Assembly: GCA_905214175.1 (NCBI GenBank)
Contig: CAJMLD010000127.1
Span: forward strand, 1-5,049
Direction of reading: 5' to 3'
DNA: 5,049 nucleotides
Origin: an uncultured bacterium
GTDB lineage: Bacteria > Actinomycetota > Coriobacteriia > Coriobacteriales > Atopobiaceae
Below are positions 1-5,033 of the stretch, piece after piece; within the stretch, counting starts at the first letter, position 1; each line of letters opens with the position of its first letter. Under the pieces are notes generated by a model, which did not search any database, was not told where the DNA came from, and saw only the letters and a list, made by a program, of their open reading frames with translations. The translations under genes were made by a program, and so were the position numbers.

Positions 1-402
1 AAACTCCTTGAGCTTTGAGACGAGCGGCGAGAAGTCCGAGACACCGGAGAGGATCGCAAAGGTGTCGCTGTGGTCCTTGGTGAGGCACATCTCCACCGCG
101 TCCACGGCAAGGCGGATGTCGGCCGAGTTCTTGCCGGTGTAGGCGCGGTCCGGAATCTCGATCAGCTCGATGCCCAGCTCGTGCAGGGGCGTGACAGCCG
201 TGTCAAAGCGCTGCCAGTCGCAGTAGGCGCGCTTTGCCGTGATGCGGCCCTTGTCGACCAGGCGCTCCAGAATGAGCTTGACGTCGGGCGCGGGACCCGG
301 TTCCTGGTGGCCGTTGCGCTTGCGCTTGCCGGTTCCCAGCGCAAGGTTCTCGTAGTCTATGAACACCGCAATCGAGCTCTGCGGCATATCGGTTGTTGTC
401 AT
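1..402 (-). CDS. NYN-domain (LabA/DUF88-like, PIN-fold) protein, 3' end cut by window edge
   Basis: The 134 visible residues are the N-terminal part of a NYN-domain protein, a family with a PIN-like nuclease fold that is thought to act on RNA with a metal-binding acidic pocket. Signature elements are the first strand with VFIDYENL (residues 13-20, D16), the KNSADIRLAVDAV helix (91-103, D95 and D101), and the strand FAILSGVSDFSPLVSKL (115-131, D123). In most relatives the last motif reads SGDSDF; here the first Asp is Val121, encoded by GTC, which could arise from GAC by one base change. Whether the protein is an active nuclease is therefore uncertain. Residues 22-40, basic and Pro/Gly-rich, form a small insertion after the first motif. 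The ATG directly follows the TAG of the upstream membrane-protein gene with no spacer, so translation is probably coupled. A weak AAGGGA lies about 12 bases upstream. The C-terminus is outside the window. Family assignment is firm; cellular role is unknown. Confidence 0.85.
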   Translation of the reverse strand, partial: MTTTDMPQSSIAVFIDYENLALGTGKRKRNGHQEPGPAPDVKLILERLVDKGRITAKRAYCDWQRFDTAVTPLHELGIELIEIPDRAYTGKNSADIRLAVDAVEMCLTKDHSDTFAILSGVSDFSPLVSKLKEF

Positions 403-882
403 CTAGTGTCTGGTTCCCTTCTTGGCGCTGGCGTCGCTCTTGGAGCCAGGGCCGTCCATCTGGACGCTCATGAGCTCCGGCTCGGGCTTGCCCTCCCTGC
501 GCGCCTTGCGTGCGGCGCGTCCGCGGGCCTTCTCGGCGTCGGTGCGAGTCGTCCCGCCCTTGTTCACGTTGAAGTACTTGTCCGTGAACTTCCAGGGGCC
601 CACGGACTCGCCAAAGCCAATCCTCGCGCCGGCAAGGGCGCCCGCCATGAGACCAAAGACCAGGCCGGCGAGCGTGAGCATCTGGACAGCCCACACCACG
701 GCGGAAGCCATGACGCCCACGGCGAGAATCTTGAGGTTCGCAAGGTGAAAGTCGCGCTTCTCGACGCACTTGCCGCCCATCTCCTCGCCCACGTGCTCGC
801 CAATGACGAGGCCAAAGGCAAAGAGCATGATCACGAAGATTGCGATGGCGAAGCTCCCCATGCCGAGGCTGCCCTCATCCAT
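403..882 (-). CDS. Small membrane protein of unknown function
   Basis: I do not recognise this 159-residue protein. It has a hydrophobic segment at about residues 9-28, a short charged loop (29-49, with EEMGGKC and EKRDFH), then a long hydrophobic, glycine- and alanine-rich stretch at about 50-90 that could be two closely spaced membrane helices (roughly 50-68 and 70-88, with small-residue packing in GLMAGALAGARIGFG). The rest, 91-159, is hydrophilic and strongly basic in the middle (KARGRAARKARREGK, 118-132), and looks cytoplasmic and partly disordered. No signal-peptide cleavage site or catalytic motif is apparent. The start at 882 is favoured because GAGGAG lies 9 to 10 bases upstream, inside the last codons of the preceding gene. 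An alternative Met8 (start at 861) has a poorer ribosome-binding site. Only 6 bases separate it from the oxidoreductase stop, and the NYN gene follows immediately, so the three genes probably form one translation unit. Confidence 0.75.
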   Translation of the reverse strand: MDEGSLGMGSFAIAIFVIMLFAFGLVIGEHVGEEMGGKCVEKRDFHLANLKILAVGVMASAVVWAVQMLTLAGLVFGLMAGALAGARIGFGESVGPWKFTDKYFNVNKGGTTRTDAEKARGRAARKARREGKPEPELMSVQMDGPGSKSDASAKKGTRH

Positions 883-888
883 GCGGGT

Positions 889-1944
889 CTACTCCTCGTC
901 CCCGTGATGGTGGCAGCAATGGCCGCCCTCGCCGTGGCCGTGGCCACCGCAGCAGCCGTCGCCGCCATGGCCGCCGCAGCAGTGGCCGCTCTCGTCCTTC
1001 TCGTCGCCGGCGAGGTCCTCCACATCGAGCTTTGACCAGTCGAGGCCGGCGGCCGTGCAGGTGGCCTCGTCCTGGTAGAGAAGGCTCAGGGCCTGGGTGC
1101 CCAGGCGCGCGCCGCCAATCTGGTACAGCATGTCGTAGAGGGTGTAGGCCGTCTCGGCACCAGGAAGCGTGATGTCGGTGTCCTCGGCCTGCGCGAGTGC
1201 CAGTCCCAGGTCCTTGCGCAGGTGCTCCACGAGGAACCCCGGCTTGTAGTCGCCCTCGAGCGACTTGGGCGCCAGGCGCTCCATGGCAACCGAGCCGCCC
1301 ATGCCGTGGCTCACCATGTCAAGCACCTGGGCAACGTCGAGACCGCCCTGCTCAGCGAGGGCCATGGCGTCCGCGTACCCCACCATGCACGCGGCAAGCG
1401 AGACCTGGTTGCAGAGCTTGGCTGTCTGGCCCTTGCCAGCGCCACCCATGTAGTAGATCTTGTCTGAGAAGGTCTGGAGAATGGGGAGCACGGGCGCGGC
1501 ATAGCTCTCCTTGGCGCCCACGATGAGCGTGAGCGTGCCTGCCTTGGCGCCGGCATCGCCGCCGGTCACGGGGCAGTCGAAGGCGTGCTTGTCCTCTACC
1601 TCGCAGGCGTCGTGGATGTCCTTGGCGAGCTGCGCCGAGGACGTGGTGAAGTCAACGAGGTAGGCGCCCTTCTTGGCGGCGCGCACCAGGCCGTTGGTGG
1701 AGAGGTAGACATCCTCCACGTCTGAGGGGTAGCCAAGCATGGTGAAGACGACGTCCGCGTTGGCGGCGGCCTGGGCGGGGGTGTCGGCCCAGTGCGCGCC
1801 CTTGGCGAGAAGCCCCTCCGCCTTCGACTTAGTGCGGTTGTTTACTGTGAGGTCGTAGCCGGCGTCCAGGATGTGGCCAGCGATAGGGGCACCCATGATG
1901 CCGGTGCCGATGAAGGCGACCTTGGTCCTGTGGGTTGTAGGCAT
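889..1944 (-). CDS. Beta-hydroxyacid dehydrogenase family NAD(P)-dependent oxidoreductase with Cys/His-rich tail
   Basis: This is a 351-residue member of the 3-hydroxyisobutyrate / tartronate semialdehyde / 6-phosphogluconate dehydrogenase superfamily, which oxidises or reduces beta-hydroxyacids with NAD(P). The N-terminal Rossmann domain shows FIGTGIMGAPIAGHIL (residues 11-26), the dinucleotide-binding loop. The substrate-binding motif DCPVTGGDAGAKAGTLTLIVGA covers 123-144. The catalytic lysine is K176 in GAGKGQTAKLCNQ (168-180), with N179 beside it, and HLRKDLGLAL (241-250) supplies the second conserved Lys (K244). The catalytic domain ends near residue 300, the usual family length. The rest is an extra tail: an acidic linker (307-318), then residues 321-351 with 8 His and 6 Cys among glycines. 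Such tails typically bind Ni, Zn or Cu in other proteins; its role here is inferred. The start at 1944 is preferred over an upstream Met at 1980 because AAAGGA lies 8 bases before it. The substrate cannot be read from sequence. The enzyme assignment is secure at superfamily level. Confidence 0.92.
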   Translation of the reverse strand: MPTTHRTKVAFIGTGIMGAPIAGHILDAGYDLTVNNRTKSKAEGLLAKGAHWADTPAQAAANADVVFTMLGYPSDVEDVYLSTNGLVRAAKKGAYLVDFTTSSAQLAKDIHDACEVEDKHAFDCPVTGGDAGAKAGTLTLIVGAKESYAAPVLPILQTFSDKIYYMGGAGKGQTAKLCNQVSLAACMVGYADAMALAEQGGLDVAQVLDMVSHGMGGSVAMERLAPKSLEGDYKPGFLVEHLRKDLGLALAQAEDTDITLPGAETAYTLYDMLYQIGGARLGTQALSLLYQDEATCTAAGLDWSKLDVEDLAGDEKDESGHCCGGHGGDGCCGGHGHGEGGHCCHHHGDEE

Positions 1945-1952
1945 GTGGTAGG

Positions 1953-1958
1953 TCCTTT
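1953..1958 (-). promoter_or_regulatory. Ribosome-binding site fixing the oxidoreductase start
   Basis: AAAGGA on the minus strand lies 8 bases before the ATG at 1944. The longer in-frame start at 1980 has no such site and lies within the hairpin at 1970-2003, so the shorter protein is the likely product. Confidence 0.75.
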
Positions 1959-1969
1959 CATGTGAGGGA

Positions 1970-2003
1970 GGCCGCCCCAAAGCGTGTGCGCTCTGGGGCG
2001 GCC
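1970..2003 (-). terminator. GC-rich intercistronic hairpin, possible terminator or attenuator
   Basis: The arms GGCCGCCCCA and TGGGGCGGCC are perfect 10-bp complements (1994-2003 and 1970-1979). The stem continues inward through a G-U pair that forms only in minus-strand RNA (1993 with 1980) and AGCG/CGCT, leaving a CACA loop, for about 15 bp in total. It lies 16 bases after the degV stop and 11 bases before the ribosome-binding site of the next gene. It lacks a U-tract (TCCCTCACAT follows), so it may terminate partially, protect the 3' end of the hpf-degV message, or separate the expression of the two gene pairs. I see no promoter between it and the oxidoreductase, which argues that some read-through must occur. 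Confidence 0.5.
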
Positions 2004-2019
2004 CGGTTCTGTGCCGAGG

Positions 2020-3111
2020 CTAGGCTTGTGCGCCCGAGGTGCCGGACGCGTCTTGGGCGTCTCCGCTTCCAGCGCGACCTCGTACGCGCTTGGCAATGCG
2101 GTCGGTGAGCGAGAGCTTCTCGCGGCGGTCGGTACCCCAGAAGACCAGGGCAACCATGCCCGGTCCCACATGCGTCCCCAGGATGGGCGAGACCGAGGAC
2201 CGAATGATGGTAACGTCCTCGCAGCCCTTCTCCTTGCGGACCTCGTGCTCGAGCCAGTCTGCGTCCTTCTCGGCATCGGTGGAGACAATGGCGAGGGGCA
2301 GCGACGTGTCTTGCGCGTAGTTGTCGCGGAAGTCCTGGATAATGGCACGCAGCGCCTTCTTGCGACCGCGGCACATGCCACGCAGCGTGAGGGCACCGTT
2401 GAGGTCGAAGGAAAGCTCGGGCTTGATGTCGAGCTTGCCACCCACATTTGCAGCTGCTGGCGGAATACGACCGCCCGCGGCAAGCGCGTCAAAGCTATCA
2501 AGCGTGAAGTAGCCGTGGATGAAGTAGCGCGCGTCGGACGCCCAGTCGTAGAGCTCGCGCGCCGAGAGGCCGTTGGACGCCTGGCGCACGACCTCGATGG
2601 CGAGAAGCTCGCCGGCAGCGGAGTCGCAGCGGTTGTCCAGGACGTAGATCTCGGTTCCGGGGCGCTTCTCGCGAAGCATCTCCGCCGCCTGGCGGGCGGC
2701 GTTGATGGAGGACGAGAGGCCCTCGGAGAGCCCCATGTAGATGATGGGGAGGCCATCCTCGGCCGCCTTCTCGAAGACATCGAGGTAGCGGCCGGGCGTC
2801 ACCGCGCTGGTGGTGTAGTGGGTCTCTGGATGCTTGCGCATGTTCTCGTAGAACTCGTGCGGATCTTGGGTCTTCCACATGTCATCCACGTGCTCCACGC
2901 CATCGGAGTCCACGTAGGTGAAGGGTATGACCTCGACACCGAGCTGCTCGGCCACGCCCGGGGCGTAGTCGGACGTTGAGTCGACGATGATGGTGACGTT
3001 GCGCCTCTGATGGTAGCGCCGGCCAACGCCTGCGACGTCGGCCGGTGCCTGTGACGATTGGGGAGCTTCCTCCTGGGCGCTTATGGTCTTCTGGTCCTTC
3101 TCTTCTGCCAT
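2020..3111 (-). CDS. DegV family (FakB-like) fatty-acid binding protein
   Basis: DegV/FakB proteins bind a fatty acid in a buried pocket and, in Firmicutes, present it to the kinase FakA for phosphorylation and use in phospholipid synthesis. This 363-residue copy shows the family landmarks: TIIVDSTSDYAPGVAEQLGV (40-59), TTSAVTPGRYLDVFEKA (100-116, equivalent to the TSQ-TP lipid-head motif), IIYMGLSEGLSSSINAAR (123-140), VLDNRCDSAAGEL (157-169), FTLDSFDALAAGGRI (202-216) and GTHVGPGMVALVF (312-324). The family usually starts within a few residues of the first beta strand; here about 37 extra, polar, Glu/Gln/Ala-rich residues precede it, and a similar polar tail (about 342-363) follows. Both look disordered. 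The start at 3111 is the only Met upstream of the domain; its ribosome-binding site is weak (GGGAAAG about 11 bases away). The stop of hpf is only 18 bases upstream, so co-transcription is likely. No fakA-like kinase is visible in this window, so partner and lipid specificity are unknown. Confidence 0.93.
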   Translation of the reverse strand: MAEEKDQKTISAQEEAPQSSQAPADVAGVGRRYHQRRNVTIIVDSTSDYAPGVAEQLGVEVIPFTYVDSDGVEHVDDMWKTQDPHEFYENMRKHPETHYTTSAVTPGRYLDVFEKAAEDGLPIIYMGLSEGLSSSINAARQAAEMLREKRPGTEIYVLDNRCDSAAGELLAIEVVRQASNGLSARELYDWASDARYFIHGYFTLDSFDALAAGGRIPPAAANVGGKLDIKPELSFDLNGALTLRGMCRGRKKALRAIIQDFRDNYAQDTSLPLAIVSTDAEKDADWLEHEVRKEKGCEDVTIIRSSVSPILGTHVGPGMVALVFWGTDRREKLSLTDRIAKRVRGRAGSGDAQDASGTSGAQA

Positions 3112-3129
3112 TCGCTCAGTCTTTCCCGC

Positions 3130-3720
3130 TTACGCGTCTGGGTTTTCCTCGACCTTGGGCTTGATGATGCCGTAGCCGCCATTTTTCCTATGGTAAATGA
3201 CGTTGACCAGGCCGGTGGTGGCGTTTGTGAACACATAGAAATCATGGCCGAGAAGATCGGTCTGGACAAGGGCCTCCTCCTCGCTCATGGGCGTGAGCTC
3301 GACGTACTTCTCGCGCACGAGCTGGTCGTCTTCCTCCTCCGGTGCGGGCGTGATGAGGTTTGCGAGCTCGTCCGCGCTGGGAACGGGCGCCGGTGGCATC
3401 TGGGAGCGCTGGCGACGGTCGATGACGCGCGTCTTGTACTTGCGCAGCTGGCGGGTGACCTTGTCGGACGCCTCGTCGATGGCGGCGTACATGTCGTCAG
3501 CGCTGGCGACCACGCGCACCACGTTCTTGCGCACGAAGACCGTGACCTCGCAGGTCTTGCGATCCGGGTTCGAGGGGTTCTTGTCGACGCGAAGCACGAC
3601 GTCGCAGCTCATGGGCGAGATGTCGAATACCTTAAGAGCGTCCCCTATTTTCTCGTTGACGCGGTCACGCAGCGCGTCAGAAACGGTGACCTTGCGGCCC
3701 GAGATCTTGATGTCAACCAT
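3130..3720 (-). CDS. hpf: Ribosome hibernation promoting factor, long form (HPF/RaiA)
   Basis: The 196-residue product is a long-form hibernation factor. The family's N-terminal domain binds the 30S decoding region where mRNA and tRNA would sit, and its C-terminal domain dimerises to join two 70S ribosomes into an inactive 100S particle during stress or stationary phase. Residues 1-100 form the S30AE domain: MVDIKISGRKVTVSDALRD (1-19), a Lys/Arg-rich surface, and ADDMYAAIDEASDKVTRQLRKYKTR (74-98). A Pro/Ala/Glu-rich linker (108-135) leads to the C-terminal domain, with KYVELTPMSEEEA (138-150), a LGHDFYVFTNATTG core (157-170) and VNVIYHRKNGGYGIIKP (172-188). Length is normal for the long class. 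The start at 3720 is chosen over the Met at 3762 because GGAGG lies 5 bases before it and because family proteins begin with this strand. It is first in a probable hpf-degV unit and follows a roughly 450-nt leader that contains a structured RNA. Confidence 0.96.
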   Translation of the reverse strand: MVDIKISGRKVTVSDALRDRVNEKIGDALKVFDISPMSCDVVLRVDKNPSNPDRKTCEVTVFVRKNVVRVVASADDMYAAIDEASDKVTRQLRKYKTRVIDRRQRSQMPPAPVPSADELANLITPAPEEEDDQLVREKYVELTPMSEEEALVQTDLLGHDFYVFTNATTGLVNVIYHRKNGGYGIIKPKVEENPDA

Positions 3721-3907
3721 GCGTGCCTCCAATCGATTGCCCTGCCATCCCCGCGCAAGCACCGACGCGAGTCTGGCCGTATTTGGTTGGTACCCAAAGC
3801 TGCCTCGCGTTACGCGCTACAGCGGCAGGCGCGCTGATATGGGCAGCGGACGCAGGCTGGGACGGATGCGGGGGCCGAGAAGCTGTGCCGGAGCCGGAGA
3901 GAGCATA
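3721..3907 (-). other. Leader between the structured RNA and hpf
   Basis: These 187 bases lie between the 3' arm of the structured RNA and the hpf start codon. I see no convincing promoter, no U-tract terminator and no credible small gene here. A short hairpin (TTTGG/CCAAA around 3782-3800) is possible but weak. If the RNA and hpf share one transcript, this is the 3' half of the leader. If they do not, a processing site or a weak promoter must lie here. Confidence 0.5.
3726..3730 (-). promoter_or_regulatory. Ribosome-binding site of hpf
   Basis: GGAGG on the minus strand lies 5 bases before the ATG at 3720. It is the best Shine-Dalgarno match in the window and rules against the 14-residue longer start at 3762. 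Confidence 0.85.
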
Positions 3908-4168
3908 GCGTTCCACCCAGCTGACCTGGTATTCGACCCCACACTCGCGCACCGGGGTCTCCGCTTTGGGGCTACACGGCCCCTCACTCACGACCCTCTC
4001 GCCCGCGAGGCCGTATGCCTCTTGTCTAACGGGCGGTGCGACTTACCTCTAGGACGAGCCGTGCTCGCCGCGGGGCGCACCCCACGGCTTACGTGGATCC
4101 TTTTGGCCTCGTCTGCCATGAACTAGGGCGCACGCATGCGTCCGCAACCACAGACCTGGGTGGAACGC
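3908..4168 (-). ncRNA. Large structured RNA upstream of hpf, probably the raiA RNA
   Basis: A perfect 13-bp inverted repeat closes this 261-base segment: minus-strand GCGTTCCACCCAG at 4168-4156 pairs with CTGGGTGGAACGC at 3920-3908. Inside, simple hairpins can form: CCACG/CGTGG (4082-4096), GGGGC/GCCCC (3968-3983), GACCCC/GGGGTC (3935-3959), CTCG/CGAG (3998-4009), and a longer-range GACGAG/CTCGTC (4108-4113 with 4053-4058). Some alternatives compete, such as GGGG/CCCC (4072-4083) and CGAGC/GCTCG (4055-4067), so the true fold may contain junctions or pseudoknots. The 5' arm begins 5 bases after a -10 element, where transcription should start. The raiA motif is a known large ncRNA class of Firmicutes and Actinobacteria found upstream of raiA (hpf) genes, with pairing ends and a size above 200 nt; its function is not settled. 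I assign it by position, size and architecture, not by covariance search. It lacks the tmRNA, RNase P and SRP hallmark sequences I looked for. Confidence 0.75.
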
Positions 4169-4173
4169 AGGAG

Positions 4174-4202
4174 ATTATAGCAGCTAGGATGCCCTGACCA
4201 GC
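4174..4202 (-). promoter_or_regulatory. Extended -10 promoter for the structured RNA and hpf
   Basis: On the minus strand TATAAT (4179-4174) is a perfect -10, preceded by TGC (4182-4180) as an extended -10 element. The -35 is poor: GCTGGT at 17-bp spacing, or TGGTCA (4200-4195) with 4 of 6 matches at 15 bp. Extended -10 promoters tolerate a weak -35. The predicted start, 4168 or 4167, coincides with the first base of the RNA's 5' terminal stem. It lies 37 bases beyond the comF stop, so hpf can be expressed independently of comF. Confidence 0.75.
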
Positions 4203-4239
4203 CAGATTGGACCCTCGGCCCGCGCCTCGCCACGCCAGA

Positions 4240-4998
4240 TCACCACACACGGGCGAGCGCGCACGCTGTGACCGACGAGGCGCCGCGGGCGAGAAGCGCC
4301 CTCGTGGCCTCGCGCACCGACGAGCCCGTGGTTATCACGTCATCGAGCAAGAGCAGGTCAAGACCCGAGACGTCGTCGCGAACCGAGATAGTGCCCGCGA
4401 GGTTGGCCGCACGTTCCTCTCGCCCCAGAGTGCGCTGGTCGCGCGAGCGTGGGCGAACCAGGACGTCGGCCAGATCGATACCCATCTCGCGACAGAGCGC
4501 GCGGGAGACGAGTTCCATGTGGTCGAAGCCTCGCCGGGCAAATGCCGCCGAGGTAGCGGGCACAAAGCACGCGGCGTCGATGGCCTGCGAGTCGAAGCGT
4601 GCGCAGCCGTCGTGCGCCGGCCAAGCGGAGGCCTCGTCGAGCGCCGTTGCCATGGCCGCCGCTATCACAGGAGCCAGGCGCAGTTCGTGGGCATCCTTCA
4701 GGCAAGAGACCATGCGAGCGGGCGTACCGGAAAACCCAAGCGCGCAGATGGTCGCGCGCGTCTCCCAGTCGTGCGCGCATTCGGTGCAGGTGAGAAACCC
4801 AAACGGGGCCCCACAGTCGGGACACGCCCAGCGCTGGGCAATCCAGGGAAGGGATTCTCGGCACTCCTCGCACACCAGCTCGCCGGGCATCTCGCAGGAG
4901 ACACAGCGCGTGGGCCACAGGAGCTCAGCGGCGCCGGAGGCGAGAAACGACGCACCAGCGGAGAGATGGTCCAGAGCGCTACGGGCTTCAAGCGACAT
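4240..4998 (-). CDS. comF: ComF family protein (double zinc ribbon phosphoribosyltransferase-like)
   Basis: ComF/ComFC proteins combine N-terminal zinc-binding Cys pairs with a type I phosphoribosyltransferase fold and are needed for DNA uptake in naturally competent bacteria; many occur in bacteria not known to be competent. This 252-residue copy has C32/C35 and C43/C46, then C59/C62 and C71/C74, fitting two zinc sites. The transferase part includes VPATSAAFARRGFDHMELVSRAL (146-168), RDQRTLGREERAANLAG (186-202) and the PRPP-binding loop LLLLDDVITTGSS (215-227). It is complete at its C-terminus (ends ARVW). The start at 4998 is the first in-frame Met, with a GGGGG stretch 4 bases upstream as the only ribosome-binding candidate, and gives 31 residues before the first Cys. 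The frame remains open for 17 further codons to the window edge, so an earlier start or a fusion cannot be excluded. No U-tract terminator follows its stop. Whether the cell is competent cannot be judged here. Confidence 0.92.
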   Translation of the reverse strand: MSLEARSALDHLSAGASFLASGAAELLWPTRCVSCEMPGELVCEECRESLPWIAQRWACPDCGAPFGFLTCTECAHDWETRATICALGFSGTPARMVSCLKDAHELRLAPVIAAAMATALDEASAWPAHDGCARFDSQAIDAACFVPATSAAFARRGFDHMELVSRALCREMGIDLADVLVRPRSRDQRTLGREERAANLAGTISVRDDVSGLDLLLLDDVITTGSSVREATRALLARGASSVTACALARVW

Positions 4999-5033
4999 GC
5001 GACCCCCATCGCTTGCACGGGGGGGGGTCGCAT
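4997..5033 (-). promoter_or_regulatory. Inverted repeat with C9 tract covering the comF translation start
   Basis: In minus-strand RNA, AUGCGACCCCC (5033-5023) is a perfect 11-bp complement of GGGGGUCGCAU (5007-4997). The second arm contains the only ribosome-binding candidate (GGGGG) and the AU of the comF start codon. The first arm is part of a run of nine C residues (5027-5019), followed by a loop of about 15 bases. Such a hairpin would reduce comF translation unless opened, and the homopolymer is prone to length change. The structure is plain in the sequence; a regulatory role is inference. If comF starts upstream, this is simply a structured coding segment. Confidence 0.5.

Noticed and set aside
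70..1035. Long plus-strand open frame opposite the NYN, membrane-protein and oxidoreductase genes
   Set aside because: It is rich in Ala/Arg/His/Leu without family features and mirrors GC-rich codons of well-supported minus-strand genes.
1842..2780. 312-codon minus-strand frame overlapping degV and the oxidoreductase
   Set aside because: Ser/Arg/Pro-rich out-of-frame translation that crosses two real genes and the intercistronic hairpin.
1984..2979. 331-codon plus-strand open frame opposite degV
   Set aside because: Antisense shadow of a gene with full DegV motifs; no ribosome-binding site or recognisable domain.
3721..3762. Longer hpf start at 3762
   Set aside because: It would add 14 non-conserved residues and ignore the strong GGAGG next to the ATG at 3720.
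3713..3991. 92-codon minus-strand frame in the hpf leader
   Set aside because: It overlaps the 3' part of the structured RNA and the hpf start out of frame, with no good ribosome-binding site and no recognisable domain.
3287..4126. 279-codon plus-strand frame over hpf and the structured RNA
   Set aside because: Composition is typical of an antisense shadow and there is no family similarity; hpf on the other strand is unambiguous.
3908..4168. Interpretation as tmRNA, RNase P RNA, SRP RNA or 6S RNA
   Set aside because: I could not find the tmRNA ends, the RNase P GAGGAAAGTC core, or the SRP GGAAGCAGC loop. 6S RNA is a shorter, mostly single long hairpin, unlike this multi-hairpin layout.
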